From: Prevotella sp.
GTDB lineage: Bacteria; Bacteroidota; Bacteroidia; Bacteroidales; Bacteroidaceae
Assembly (NCBI GenBank): GCA_017561825.1
Contig: JAFZBK010000059.1
Location: 1-64,000 of the forward strand
Direction of reading: 5' to 3'
DNA length: 64,000 nucleotides
Numbering within the stretch: the stretch's first letter is position 1; the number at the start of each line of letters is the position of its first letter. This document shows, piece after piece, positions 8,726 to 17,273 of this stretch. Position numbers and translations under genes: made by a program. Below the pieces are notes generated by a model. The model was given only the letters and a program-made list of their open reading frames with translations, ran no database searches and was not told the DNA's origin.

Positions 8726-8743
8726 CGGACAAATACTTACAGC

Positions 8744-10390
8744 ATGGAGACGAAATATATTTTTATCACGGGAGGAGTAGCCTCGTCATTAGGCAAGGGC
8801 ATCATCTCGGCTTCGTTAGGAAAGCTGCTTCAAGCACGAGGTTACAGGATAACAATTCAGAAATTCGACCCCTACATCAACATTGATCCGGGCACGCTCA
8901 ATCCTTATGAGCATGGGGAGTGTTACGTCACAGCCGATGGTATGGAGACGGATTTGGACCTTGGACATTACGAGCGGTTTACGGGTATTGAGATGACACG
9001 TAACAACAGTGTGACCACAGGACAGATCTACCTGAGCGTGATTGAGCGTGAGCGGAGAGGTGACTATCTGGGTAAGACCATTCAGGTGGTGCCGCACATC
9101 ACCGACGAGATTAAAAGACGCATTCTTCTGAACGCTACGAAGCGTGAGCTGGATTTCGTGATCACCGAAATCGGCGGTACCATTGGCGACATCGAGGGTC
9201 AGCCGTTCCTAGAGGCCATCCGACAGTTACGTTGGGAGTTAGGTCCTACAAGGGCGCTGAATGTACACCTTACCTACGTGCCTTATCTGGCAGCGGCAGG
9301 GGAGTTGAAGACCAAACCTACGCAGACCAGTGTAAAGCAGTTGCAAGGATTAGGTATTCAGCCCGAGGTATTGGTGTTGCGTACGGAACATGAGTTGAAC
9401 GAGGGAATCAGGGAGAAGGTGGCGCATTTCTGTAATGTGGATGTGGCCGCCGTCATCCAGAGTCAGGATCTCCCCAGCATCTACGAAGTACCCGTCAACA
9501 TGCAGCATCAAGGTCTCGATGCCATCATCCTGAAGAAGATGGGCGTGGAGGTAGGTGAGACTCCCGAACTCGGTCCTTGGCGCAACTTCCTGGAGTTGAG
9601 GAAGCAGTCAACAGAGATCATCAACATCGGTCTTGTGGGTAAGTACGACCTCCAAGACGCCTATAAGAGTATTCTTGAGAGTCTGGCACATGCCGGCACC
9701 TATAATCACAGAAAGGTGAAGACGCACTTCATCAACAGTGAGCATATCACCCAAGAGAATGTGGCTGAACAGCTCAGCGGCATGAACGGTATCGTGATCT
9801 GTCCGGGCTTCGGCACACGAGGTATCGAAGGCAAGATCATCGCAGCCGAATATACCAGAACACATGATATTCCCACCTTCGGTATCTGCTTAGGCATGCA
9901 GATGATGGTCATTGAGTTTGCCCGCAACGTGTTGGGTTACAAGGATGCCAATAGTCGCGAGATGGATGAGCACACACCGCACAATGTTATCGACCTCATG
10001 GAAGAGCAGAAGAGCATTACCCAGATGGGCGGTACGATGCGACTGGGTGCATACGATTGTCAGCTGGTGGAAGGCAGCAAAACGTTTAGGGCCTACACAC
10101 AGTCAGAACTATCTACTCCCCTCCATAACAGGGAGGGGCAAGGGGGTGGGTCTGTTTTCATTAAGGAGCGTCACCGTCACCGTTATGAGTTCAACAACCG
10201 CTATCTTAAGGAGTATGAGCAGGCGGGCATGAAGGCCGTGGGTGTCAACCCTGCTGCTGATCTCGTGGAGATTGTAGAGATTCCCGAAAAGAGATGGTAT
10301 ATTGGTACACAGTTCCATCCGGAGTATTCCTCCACCGTGCTGCATCCCCATCCGCTGTTCATGAGCTTCGTAAAGGCTTGCATCCTTTAA
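8744..10390 (+). CDS. pyrG: CTP synthase
   Basis: It converts UTP to CTP using ATP and glutamine-derived ammonia. The protein (548 residues) starts METKYIFITGGVASSLGKG, the synthetase P-loop. The C-terminal class I glutaminase has the oxyanion and nucleophile elbow FGICLGMQMM and the terminal catalytic HPEYSS. Close to the conserved ERHRHRYEFNN segment, residues about 457-470 (STPLHNREGQGGGS) are encoded by a G-rich palindromic element that other CTP synthases lack. purF follows 17 bp downstream, so the two are probably cotranscribed. Confidence 0.96.
   Translation: METKYIFITGGVASSLGKGIISASLGKLLQARGYRITIQKFDPYINIDPGTLNPYEHGECYVTADGMETDLDLGHYERFTGIEMTRNNSVTTGQIYLSVIERERRGDYLGKTIQVVPHITDEIKRRILLNATKRELDFVITEIGGTIGDIEGQPFLEAIRQLRWELGPTRALNVHLTYVPYLAAAGELKTKPTQTSVKQLQGLGIQPEVLVLRTEHELNEGIREKVAHFCNVDVAAVIQSQDLPSIYEVPVNMQHQGLDAIILKKMGVEVGETPELGPWRNFLELRKQSTEIINIGLVGKYDLQDAYKSILESLAHAGTYNHRKVKTHFINSEHITQENVAEQLSGMNGIVICPGFGTRGIEGKIIAAEYTRTHDIPTFGICLGMQMMVIEFARNVLGYKDANSREMDEHTPHNVIDLMEEQKSITQMGGTMRLGAYDCQLVEGSKTFRAYTQSELSTPLHNREGQGGGSVFIKERHRHRYEFNNRYLKEYEQAGMKAVGVNPAADLVEIVEIPEKRWYIGTQFHPEYSSTVLHPHPLFMSFVKACIL
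10111..10153. repeat. G-rich palindromic element in pyrG
   Basis: ACTCCCCTCC, loop, GGGAGGGG, then CAAGGGGGTGGGTCTG. It has the same orientation relative to the gene as copy A in gltB and gives nearly the same peptide. Confidence 0.88.
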
Positions 10391-10407
10391 TTGATAATTG
10401 ATAATTG
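10390..10407. repeat. TTGATAA simple repeat between pyrG and purF
   Basis: The entire gap between the two genes is made of TTGATAA repeat units. The last unit runs into the purF ATG. No good ribosome-binding site is visible. Confidence 0.6.
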
Positions 10408-12177
10408 ATGGAAGAACTGAAGCATGAATGCGGTGTGGCGATGATTCGCTTGTTGAAACCGCTGGAGTACTACGAACAGAAATACGGCACGCGGTCGTAT
10501 GGACTGAACAAGCTCTATCTGATGATGGAGAAGCAGCACAACCGCGGACAGGAGGGAGCAGGTATAGCCTGTGTCAACCTGGATGCTCCTGCCGGCACGG
10601 AATATATGTTCCGCGAGAAGGCAGAGGGAAAGGATGCCATCACGGAGATCTTTTCAAGAGGACTCCCTGAGGCTCAGCTGTTCATGGGTCATCTGCGCTA
10701 CTCCACAACAGGGAAGAGCGGACTGACGTTCGTCCATCCGTTCCTGCGCCGTAACAACTGGCGGGCAAAGAACCTCTGTCTGTGCGGTAACTTCAATATG
10801 ACGAACATCGATGAGGTGTTCCGTTTCCTGACATCACAAGGACAGTCGCCTCGTATCTACGGCGATTCGTATATCACACTGGAGCTGATGGGACACCGGC
10901 TGGATCGTGAAGTGGAGCGATTGTACGAGGAGGCAAAGGGTAAAGGACTGGAAGGTACGGATATTACCAGTTACATCGATAACCATGTCTGTATGGCCAA
11001 TGTGTTGCGAACAACGATGAGTCATTATGATGGTGGCTATGTGATGTGCGGCCTGACAGGCTCTGGTGAGATGTTTGCCGTGCGCGACCCCTGGGGCATC
11101 CGTCCGTTGTTCTACTACATCGATGAGGAGATTGTGGCCATGGCCAGTGAGCGCCCTGTACTGCAAACAACATTTAACCTGCATACCGAGGATGTTCAGG
11201 AACTACAGCCAGGAAAATCACTCATTGTCAGAAGGAATGGCGAGAGTCTGCTGGAACAGATCCTGCCGGCTCAGAAGTTGAGTGCGTGTTCGTTTGAGCG
11301 CATCTATTTCAGTCGAGGCTCAGACCGTGACATCTATCAGGAGCGAAAGCGTTTGGGAGAGCAACTGATGCACCCCATCATGAAAGCCATTGATGGTGAC
11401 ATCGAGAATACCGTGTTCTCTTATATCCCCAATACCGCCGAGGTGGCGTTCTATGGTATGACCGACGGCTTCCGCCAGCAGGGTCATAACGTGCGTACAG
11501 AAAAGGTGGTGTGGAAGGATATCAAACTACGAACGTTCATAGCAGATAACTCAGAGCGCAACGACCTCGCCGCACACGTCTATGATATCAGCTACGGAAG
11601 TCTGCGACCATTCAAGGATAACCTTGTCATTATTGATGACTCCATCGTACGAGGTACCACCCTCCGTGAGAGCATCTTCAAGATTCTTGACCGTCTTCAT
11701 CCGAAGAAGATCGTGATGGTGAGCAGTTCACCACAGATCCGCTATCCCGACTATTATGGAATCGACATGTCACACCTTGAGGAACTTTGTGCCTTCCGGG
11801 CTGCCATCGCCTTGATCCATGAACGGGGTATGCATGAGATTATCTCGGAAACGTATAGGAAGTGCAAGGAGCAGATCCGTGCCTTGTCACCAGAGGAACA
11901 AGGGGAAGAATCTCCTGTTCGTGCTATCTATGCTCCCTTTACGGTGGAGGAGATCAATAAGAAGATTGTGGAGATGTTGCGACCTAACGATATGCATGCA
12001 CCTGTGGAACTTGTCTTCCAAAGCATCGAAGGACTCCATGAAGCATGTCCCAACCATCCTGGTGATTGGTACTTCACAGGTCATTATCCCACCCCTGGCG
12101 GCATCCGCAAGGTGAATCAGGCTTTCGTGAACTATGTGGAAAGTCCGATGTTCAAGAAACAAATCACATTATTTTAG
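10408..12177 (+). CDS. purF: Amidophosphoribosyltransferase (long Bacteroidetes form)
   Basis: It starts purine synthesis by making phosphoribosylamine from PRPP and glutamine. The start MEELKHECGVAM leaves a 7-residue propeptide before the nucleophilic Cys8 of the class II glutaminase. RDPWGIRPLFYY in the middle and the PRPP-binding LVIIDDSIVRGTT near residue 410 are diagnostic. At 589 residues it exceeds the roughly 500 residues of E. coli PurF, which is usual for Bacteroidales. The 3' end overlaps the convergent dapL by 9 bp. Confidence 0.92.
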   Translation: MEELKHECGVAMIRLLKPLEYYEQKYGTRSYGLNKLYLMMEKQHNRGQEGAGIACVNLDAPAGTEYMFREKAEGKDAITEIFSRGLPEAQLFMGHLRYSTTGKSGLTFVHPFLRRNNWRAKNLCLCGNFNMTNIDEVFRFLTSQGQSPRIYGDSYITLELMGHRLDREVERLYEEAKGKGLEGTDITSYIDNHVCMANVLRTTMSHYDGGYVMCGLTGSGEMFAVRDPWGIRPLFYYIDEEIVAMASERPVLQTTFNLHTEDVQELQPGKSLIVRRNGESLLEQILPAQKLSACSFERIYFSRGSDRDIYQERKRLGEQLMHPIMKAIDGDIENTVFSYIPNTAEVAFYGMTDGFRQQGHNVRTEKVVWKDIKLRTFIADNSERNDLAAHVYDISYGSLRPFKDNLVIIDDSIVRGTTLRESIFKILDRLHPKKIVMVSSSPQIRYPDYYGIDMSHLEELCAFRAAIALIHERGMHEIISETYRKCKEQIRALSPEEQGEESPVRAIYAPFTVEEINKKIVEMLRPNDMHAPVELVFQSIEGLHEACPNHPGDWYFTGHYPTPGGIRKVNQAFVNYVESPMFKKQITLF

Positions 12178-13398
12178 CCACTTCTCAATGCGTTGCAAGG
12201 CTTCGTCGGTCTGCTCATGACTGCCGAAGGCGGTGAAGCGCACATAGCCTTCGCCTGCAGGACCGAAGCCTACGCCTGGGGTGCATACCACATGGGCACC
12301 ATAGAGCATCTCCTCGAAGAATTTCCAAGAAGGAGTGTTCTCTGGTGTCTTCGCCCAGATATACGGTGCATTCTCACCGCCATAACACTCAAAGCCTAAT
12401 GAACGGAGTGTGGTGAGCATCTTCTTGGCGTTCTGCATATAGTAGTCGATAGTGGCCTTGATCTGTACCTTTCCTTCAGGGGTATAGATGGCTTCAGCAG
12501 CGCGTTGTGAGATATAACTGGTTCCGTTGAACTTCGTACACTGTCTGCGGTTCCACAAGGGATTGAGCGGAATACGTTCACCTGTTAGTGTGGCGGCAGT
12601 CACCTCCTTCGGAACGATGGTGTAGCCACAACGAACACCCGTGAAGCCTGCGGTCTTGGAATAGGAGTGAAACTCGATGGCACACTTGCGGGCACCACGG
12701 ATCTCATAGATGCTATGTGGGATCTTATCGTCCTGGATATAGGCTTGGTAGGCGGCATCGTAGAAGATGAGCGTGTCGTTCTTCAGGGCGTAGTTCACCC
12801 ACTTGCTCAGCTCTTCCTTAGTGATCACCGTTCCTGTGGGGTTGTTAGGGTAGCAGAGGTAGATCACGTCAACACGGCGGTCGGGAATCTGCGGAACAAA
12901 GTTGTTCTCAGCGTTGCAGGGCATATAGAGCACATTCGACCAACGACCGTTCTCCTGAACACCTGCCCGTCCGATCATCACATTGGAATCGATATAGACG
13001 GGATAGATAGGATCGGTAACACCGATGGAGTTATCCCAACGTACCAGTTCCTGAATGTTTCCCGTATCACTCTTGGCACCATCGTTGATGAACACCTCGT
13101 CGCGGTCGAGATGAATGCCACGCGACAGGAAATCGTTCTTCAGGATGGCGTCGCGCAGGAAGTCGTAACCCTGTTCAGGACCGTAACCGCGGAATCCCTG
13201 ACGCGTAGCCATCTCATCGGCAGCCTTGTGAATGGCTTCGATGACTGCAGGTGCCAGCGGCTGGGTTACATCCCCGATACCTAAACTAATCACATCAATC
13301 TTCGGATGTGTGGCCTTGAAGGCATTCACCTTCTTGGCGATGTCAGCGAACAAGTAGTTGTTCGGTAATTTCAGGAAGTGGTCGTTTACTAATGCCAT
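12169..13398 (-). CDS. dapL: LL-diaminopimelate aminotransferase
   Basis: This PLP enzyme makes LL-diaminopimelate directly from tetrahydrodipicolinate, bypassing the succinylase and acetylase routes. The 409-residue sequence has the DapL N-terminus (NDHFLKLPNNYLFADIAKKV), the ISLGIGDVTQPL segment, YPNNPTGTVI, and the PLP lysine in FHSYSKTAGFTGVRCGY. It lies downstream of dapF on the same strand, and DapF acts on the DapL product. Together they supply meso-diaminopimelate for lysine and peptidoglycan. Confidence 0.96.
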   Translation of the reverse strand: MALVNDHFLKLPNNYLFADIAKKVNAFKATHPKIDVISLGIGDVTQPLAPAVIEAIHKAADEMATRQGFRGYGPEQGYDFLRDAILKNDFLSRGIHLDRDEVFINDGAKSDTGNIQELVRWDNSIGVTDPIYPVYIDSNVMIGRAGVQENGRWSNVLYMPCNAENNFVPQIPDRRVDVIYLCYPNNPTGTVITKEELSKWVNYALKNDTLIFYDAAYQAYIQDDKIPHSIYEIRGARKCAIEFHSYSKTAGFTGVRCGYTIVPKEVTAATLTGERIPLNPLWNRRQCTKFNGTSYISQRAAEAIYTPEGKVQIKATIDYYMQNAKKMLTTLRSLGFECYGGENAPYIWAKTPENTPSWKFFEEMLYGAHVVCTPGVGFGPAGEGYVRFTAFGSHEQTDEALQRIEKWLK

Positions 13399-13440
13399 AT
13401 TATTAATTCATAATTCTTAATTCTTAATTCTTAATTAACT
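13398..13440. repeat. AATTCTTAATTC repeats upstream of dapL
   Basis: Three tandem AATTCTTAATTC-type units lie between the dapL start and the hairpin element at 13447-13504. They are of the same kind as other AT-rich repeats in this window. Confidence 0.65.
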
Positions 13441-13446
13441 ACGTTG

Positions 13447-13504
13447 ACTTTTGTCACGACTCGGCCAATCATGCGAGCATATTGGCTCTCGCTGCTCCAA
13501 AAGT
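13447..13504. repeat. Covarying hairpin element, copy 2
   Basis: On the minus strand it reads ACTTTTG, GAGCAGCGA, a GCCAAT/ATTGGC stem capped by GCTCGCAT, GAGTCGTGA, CAAAAGT. It fills the dapF-dapL gap and abuts the dapF stop codon. Relative to copy 1 the inner stem sequence differs but still pairs. Confidence 0.78.
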
Positions 13505-14326
13505 TCATAATTCTGCCTCGCCGTCGAAGACGAAGGCGGCAGGACCGGTCATATATACATGATTGTCGCTTTCGCGCCACTCGATATCGAGGGTGCCGCC
13601 ATCCATGATGATGCTGCTCTTGCGCCCCGCTCTGCCAGTGGCACATGCAGCCACAGCCGTAGCACAGGCTCCTGTTCCGCAGGCCATGGTGATGCCGCTG
13701 CCGCGTTCCCATACTCTTGTCCTGATGTTGCCGTCAGGTTCAATGCGTGCAAACTCGATGTTACAGCGCTGCGGGAAGGCAGGATGATGCTCCAGTACAG
13801 GACCTGTCTCACCCACCTGGTCGATGTCATCCGTGAAGATGACGTAGTGGGGATTACCCATAGATACGAAGAGAGACCCTTCCCTTGGCTTTTGACCCTT
13901 CCCCAAATCAGGATTGAATTGGCGCTCATCTTCGAAGATGGGTTCACCCATATCAACGGTGACGCTGTCCACCTTATTGTCTTTCACATGCAGTTCCAGT
14001 TTCTTCACGCCGGAGAGTGTGAGCAGACGGATATGTGTTTGTGTTGTCAGGGCCCTTTCATAGAGATATTTTCCGATGCACCTTGATGCATTGCCGCACA
14101 TCATGGCTTCCGAGCCGTCGGCATTGAAGATGCGCATGGAGAAGTCGGCTTCAGGAACAGGCGACTTCCCAATCAGCACCAGTCCGTCGCTGCCGATACC
14201 TTTATGACGGTCGCTCCAAGCAATGGCCGTTTTCTCTGGATCAGGGATACTATATAATAAGGTGTTGACATAGATATAGTCATTCCCTGCACCATGCATC
14301 TTGGTGAATCTTACTTTCCCTTTCAT
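13505..14326 (-). CDS. dapF: Diaminopimelate epimerase
   Basis: It epimerises LL- to meso-diaminopimelate. The catalytic cysteine pair is visible: MMCGNASRC and MACGTGACA. The N-terminal [13 protein letters not shown] is typical. The start at 14326 ([12 protein letters not shown]) was chosen because family members begin a few residues before FTKMHGAG; the upstream in-frame ATG at 14389 would add 21 residues. The resulting 273 residues is the usual length. dapL is downstream. Confidence 0.93.
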   Translation of the reverse strand: MKGKVRFTKMHGAGNDYIYVNTLLYSIPDPEKTAIAWSDRHKGIGSDGLVLIGKSPVPEADFSMRIFNADGSEAMMCGNASRCIGKYLYERALTTQTHIRLLTLSGVKKLELHVKDNKVDSVTVDMGEPIFEDERQFNPDLGKGQKPREGSLFVSMGNPHYVIFTDDIDQVGETGPVLEHHPAFPQRCNIEFARIEPDGNIRTRVWERGSGITMACGTGACATAVAACATGRAGRKSSIIMDGGTLDIEWRESDNHVYMTGPAAFVFDGEAEL

Positions 14327-14384
14327 GCGGTAATATTGCGGTAATGCGATTTCTTTTTCGGTTGCAATAATGCGATTAAGTGAG

Positions 14385-14452
14385 CGCAAAGAGAACTTGT
14401 CGTTCTCATTTGCCGAACGTTAGCATTTTCGTCGCTTTCGGCGACAAAGGTA
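14385..14452. repeat. GTGAGCG / TTTCGGCG repeat with the dapF -7 box
   Basis: GTGAGCGCAAAG and GTCGCTTTCGGCGACAAAGGTACGA resemble parts of the larger repeats at 30088-30185 and 56344-56500. The CAAAGGTA at 14445-14452 reads TACCTTTG on the minus strand, a -7 box for dapF. GTCGC/GCGAC flanking TTTCG can form a small hairpin. Confidence 0.5.
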
Positions 14453-14460
14453 CGACGAAT

Positions 14461-14552
14461 TGTAAGATTTTACAAGAAATATCAGGAAAAATCATCTTCT
14501 TTTTGATAGAAAGTAACAATTTGTTAGTCGAACTCCCTGTTTTTCTAACAAA
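14461..14552. promoter_or_regulatory. Inverted repeats between dapF and glnK
   Basis: TGTAA-GATT-TTACA (14461-14474) and TTTGTTAG (14520-14527) with CTAACAAA (14545-14552) are perfect inverted repeats. Their position upstream of glnK makes them operator candidates, but no regulator can be named. Confidence 0.35.
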
Positions 14553-14652
14553 CTGTAAGTAAAGAAAGAATCTATTAACACAAAAGATAAGAATTGTAGA
14601 TTAACTGAATCAAAATGAATAGTAAAATGCTTGTTTTGCTTTCAAAATGACT

Positions 14653-14660
14653 TAACTTTG
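14653..14660 (+). promoter_or_regulatory. -7 box of the glnK-amtB region
   Basis: TAACTTTG matches the -7 consensus, and TTTG at 14635-14638 is a -33 candidate at short spacing. Transcription would begin just before the glnK leader. Confidence 0.55.
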
Positions 14661-14715
14661 CACTCGAGAAATGACAAGATGTCAAGTAAAGATTGTTTTA
14701 TTAAAGGAAAAAGGT

Positions 14716-15063
14716 ATGAAAAAGATTGAAGCAATTATCCGGAAGACCAAGTTCGAGGAGGTGAAGGTTGCCTTGCTTTCATCCGACATCGACTGGTTCG
14801 AGTACCATGACGTGCACGGTATCGGACAGAGCCGTCAGGAGAGAATATATCGTGGTGTGCAGTATAGCACGGATGTTATCGAGCGTGTGGCCATCACCAT
14901 TGTGTGTCGTGACATATTCCTTGATCCTACCGTACAGGTAATCCTGAAGGTAGCACATACAGGAGAGGTAGGCGACGGTCGTATCTTCGTGAGCGACGTG
15001 ATCGACACCTGGTCGATCCGCACAGGAGAGAATGGTGACACAGTGCTCAGAGACAAGAAGTAA
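14716..15063 (+). CDS. glnK: P-II nitrogen regulatory protein
   Basis: P-II proteins sense 2-oxoglutarate, ATP and ADP and gate ammonium uptake. This 115-residue sequence begins MKKIEAIIRKTKFEEVKVAL, has the T-loop region QERIYRGVQY with the tyrosine that can be modified in other families, and the C-terminal GDGRIFVSDV. The start follows AAAGGAAAAAGGT. An upstream in-frame start at 14671 lies at the presumed transcription start and is less likely. amtB follows 74 bp downstream, the normal glnK-amtB pairing. Confidence 0.93.
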   Translation: MKKIEAIIRKTKFEEVKVALLSSDIDWFEYHDVHGIGQSRQERIYRGVQYSTDVIERVAITIVCRDIFLDPTVQVILKVAHTGEVGDGRIFVSDVIDTWSIRTGENGDTVLRDKK

Positions 15064-15101
15064 GGTCACCCCAAACCCCTCCAAAGGGAGGGGAGAGTAA
15101 G
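15063..15101. repeat. G-rich palindromic element between glnK and amtB
   Basis: ACCCCAAACCCCTCC, AAA loop, GGGAGGGGAGAG. It has the same orientation as copy B in gltB, and here it is intergenic. It could act as a weak hairpin in the glnK-amtB message. Confidence 0.75.
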
Positions 15102-15137
15102 AAACAAGTAATACACAAACACAAAATTTTCAGGATT

Positions 15138-16391
15138 ATGAACGAAATTGGAATTTCACTCGATACTGTATGGATGCTATTGGCAGCCATGTTGGTTTTC
15201 TGGATGCAGCCGGGATTCGCCCTGTGCGAAGCGGGGTTCACCCGTAGTAAGAACACGGCTAACATTCTGATGAAGAACTTTGTCGACTTCATGTTCGGCT
15301 CACTCTTGTTCTTCTTCCTCGGCTTCGGCTTTATGTTCGGCAGCGAGGGAGCAGGCTTTATCGGTATGCCCAACTGGGGCGACCTGTCTTTCTATAAAGG
15401 TGATCTGCCCGTTGAGGGCTTCCTGATCTTCGAGACCGTGTTCTGCGCCACCTCAGCCACCATCGTCAGCGGTGCCATGGCCGAGCGTACCAAGTTCTCG
15501 ATGTATCTCATCTATAGTGCAGTGATCTCTCTGTTCATCTATCCCATTGAGGGACATTGGACATGGGGTGGTGGTTGGCTCTGCAACGATGCTGCCGACA
15601 GCTTTATGATGACCACCTTTGGTGATGTGTTCCACGACTTTGCCGGCTCTGCCATCGTACATAGCGTGGGTGGTGTGTTGGCCCTGATTGGTGCAATGGC
15701 ACTCGGTCCCCGTATCGGAAAGTATTCTAAGGAAGGTAAGAGCAATGCTATTCCCGGTCATAACCTGGCTATGGCATCTCTGGGTGTGTTCATCCTCTGG
15801 CTGGGTTGGTTCGGCTTCAACCCAGGTTCTCAGTTGGCAGCCTCTGGTGAGGTGAACCGCATCGCCATCTCGCATGTGTTCCTTACTACCAACCTCGCTG
15901 CTGCAGCAGGTGGTGTGGCTACGCTGTTCCTCACTTGGCTGAAATACGGCAAGCCATCACTCTCTCTGACGCTCAACGGTGTGCTGGCAGGATTGGTTGG
16001 TATCACCGCCGGTTGTGATCTCGTATCCCCCATGGGAGCAGTAATCATCGGTTTGGTATGCGGTATCGTACTCGTCTTTGCCATTGAGTTCATCGACCAT
16101 AAGTTGCACATCGATGATCCCGTTGGTGCTTCCAGCGTGCATGGTGTCTGTGGTATCCTCGGTACCTTGATGACAGGTCTGCTTTCCACCACGAACGGTG
16201 CGTTCTACGGTTTCGGCTGGGGATTCTTCGGTGCAGAACTGTTTGGCGTCCTCATTATCGACCTCTGGGCAGCAGCTTGTGGATTCATATTATTCTATGG
16301 AATAAAATATATTCACGGTTTACGCGTTGATAAACGTATAGAGGAGGAAGGTCTTGATGTTTACGAGCATGGTGAGTTGTGCTACAACTAA
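15138..16391 (+). CDS. amtB: Ammonium transporter
   Basis: This is an Amt/Rh family channel of 417 residues with about eleven hydrophobic segments. Diagnostic motifs are the N-terminal FALCEAGFTRSKN, the DFAGSAIVHSVGG segment and the histidine-containing DPVGASSVHGVCG. There is no clear cleavable signal peptide. It imports ammonium at low concentration and is regulated by the adjacent P-II protein. Confidence 0.95.
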   Translation: MNEIGISLDTVWMLLAAMLVFWMQPGFALCEAGFTRSKNTANILMKNFVDFMFGSLLFFFLGFGFMFGSEGAGFIGMPNWGDLSFYKGDLPVEGFLIFETVFCATSATIVSGAMAERTKFSMYLIYSAVISLFIYPIEGHWTWGGGWLCNDAADSFMMTTFGDVFHDFAGSAIVHSVGGVLALIGAMALGPRIGKYSKEGKSNAIPGHNLAMASLGVFILWLGWFGFNPGSQLAASGEVNRIAISHVFLTTNLAAAAGGVATLFLTWLKYGKPSLSLTLNGVLAGLVGITAGCDLVSPMGAVIIGLVCGIVLVFAIEFIDHKLHIDDPVGASSVHGVCGILGTLMTGLLSTTNGAFYGFGWGFFGAELFGVLIIDLWAAACGFILFYGIKYIHGLRVDKRIEEEGLDVYEHGELCYN

Positions 16392-16393
16392 AG

Positions 16394-16436
16394 AGACTCT
16401 CCCCCTAGCCCCTCCCTGTGAGGGAGGGAAGTAATT
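16394..16436. repeat. G-rich palindromic element after amtB
   Basis: ACTCTCCCCCTAGCCCCTCCCT, written here as two parts (ACTCTCCCCCTAG and CCCCTCCCT), loop GTG, AGGGAGGG, then AAGTAATTAG. It starts 3 bp after the amtB stop codon and has the same orientation as copy B in gltB. Confidence 0.75.
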
Positions 16437-16460
16437 AGAATATTAACAAATAATGAAAAT

Positions 16461-17198
16461 ATGATGGTTATGAAAACAAAGATGATAATTAGTGCAGTGA
16501 TAATGATGTGGATAATTCCAGTGACAGCACAAGTAACTACTCCCCTCCCTGTAGAGGAGGGGTCGGGGGTGGGTCTCTCCCTTTCTGCAGATGTGGTCAG
16601 CCAGTACGTATGGCGTGGCTTGGAATGCGGAAGTGCATCATTACAGCCTACACTCGGTCTCGACTACAAAGGATTCAGTGTTTCGGCATGGGGTAGTGTA
16701 GGACTGGTGGATACCAACGATGCAAAGGAGTTGGATCTGACCGCTGCCTATACCATCGGTGGATTGAATCTCGGTATCACCGACTACTGGTTCAACAGTC
16801 CTGAGGAGCGCTATTTCTTGTACGACGCCCACAAGACGAGTCATGTATTCGAAGCCAACATCGGCTATGATTTCGGTCCTGTAGCCATTCAGTGGTACAC
16901 CAACTTTGCCGGTAATGATGGCGTGAACAAGGATGGTGATCGTGCTTATTCAAGTTACGCAGAACTGAGCGTTCCGTTCACATTCGCCAGTGTCGATTGG
17001 GATGCTACCGTGGGTGCTGTGCCCTTTGCCACCACCAGTTACGGAACGGACGGCTTTGCAGTCACCAACCTCTCGTTGAAGGCCACGAAGGACATCAAGG
17101 TAACTGATTCGTTCAGTATCCCCATCTTCGGACAGATTGCAGCCAACCCGAGAACACAGAAGGCATACTTGGTCTTCGGTCTCACGTTGCAACCGTAA
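16461..17198 (+). CDS. Outer-membrane porin-like protein (TorF-type) beside amtB
   Basis: The 245-residue protein has a signal peptide (about residues 4-22, ending PVTAQ) and amphipathic beta-strand periodicity. VVSQYVWRGLECG resembles the start of TorF-family putative porins, and the sequence ends in a strand (LVFGLTLQP). Start choice is uncertain among ATGs at 16461, 16464 and 16470. A G-rich palindromic element encodes TTPLPVEEGSGVG right after the signal peptide, a place where extra residues should be tolerated. Its position between amtB and asnB suggests a link to nitrogen uptake. That role is inference. Confidence 0.75.
   Translation: MMVMKTKMIISAVIMMWIIPVTAQVTTPLPVEEGSGVGLSLSADVVSQYVWRGLECGSASLQPTLGLDYKGFSVSAWGSVGLVDTNDAKELDLTAAYTIGGLNLGITDYWFNSPEERYFLYDAHKTSHVFEANIGYDFGPVAIQWYTNFAGNDGVNKDGDRAYSSYAELSVPFTFASVDWDATVGAVPFATTSYGTDGFAVTNLSLKATKDIKVTDSFSIPIFGQIAANPRTQKAYLVFGLTLQP
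16532..16577. repeat. G-rich palindromic element in the porin-like gene
   Basis: GTAACTACTCCCCTCC, loop, GGAGGGG, then TCGGGGGTGGGTCTC. Its left flank corresponds to the reverse complement of the AGTGATTAC tail seen in gltB copy B. Confidence 0.85.
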
Positions 17199-17201
17199 GC
17201 T

Positions 17202-17232
17202 ATAAGCAAGAGGCGTCATGCCTCTTGCTTAT
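17202..17232 (+). terminator. Strong hairpin between porin-like gene and asnB
   Basis: ATAAGCAAGAGGC (17202-17214) pairs perfectly with GCCTCTTGCTTAT (17220-17232) around GTCAT. It is likely a terminator for the upstream gene, leaving asnB separately expressed or attenuated. Confidence 0.7.
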
Positions 17233-17273
17233 TAAACATTTCAGCAAACATCAACAACCAAATACAAAATATT

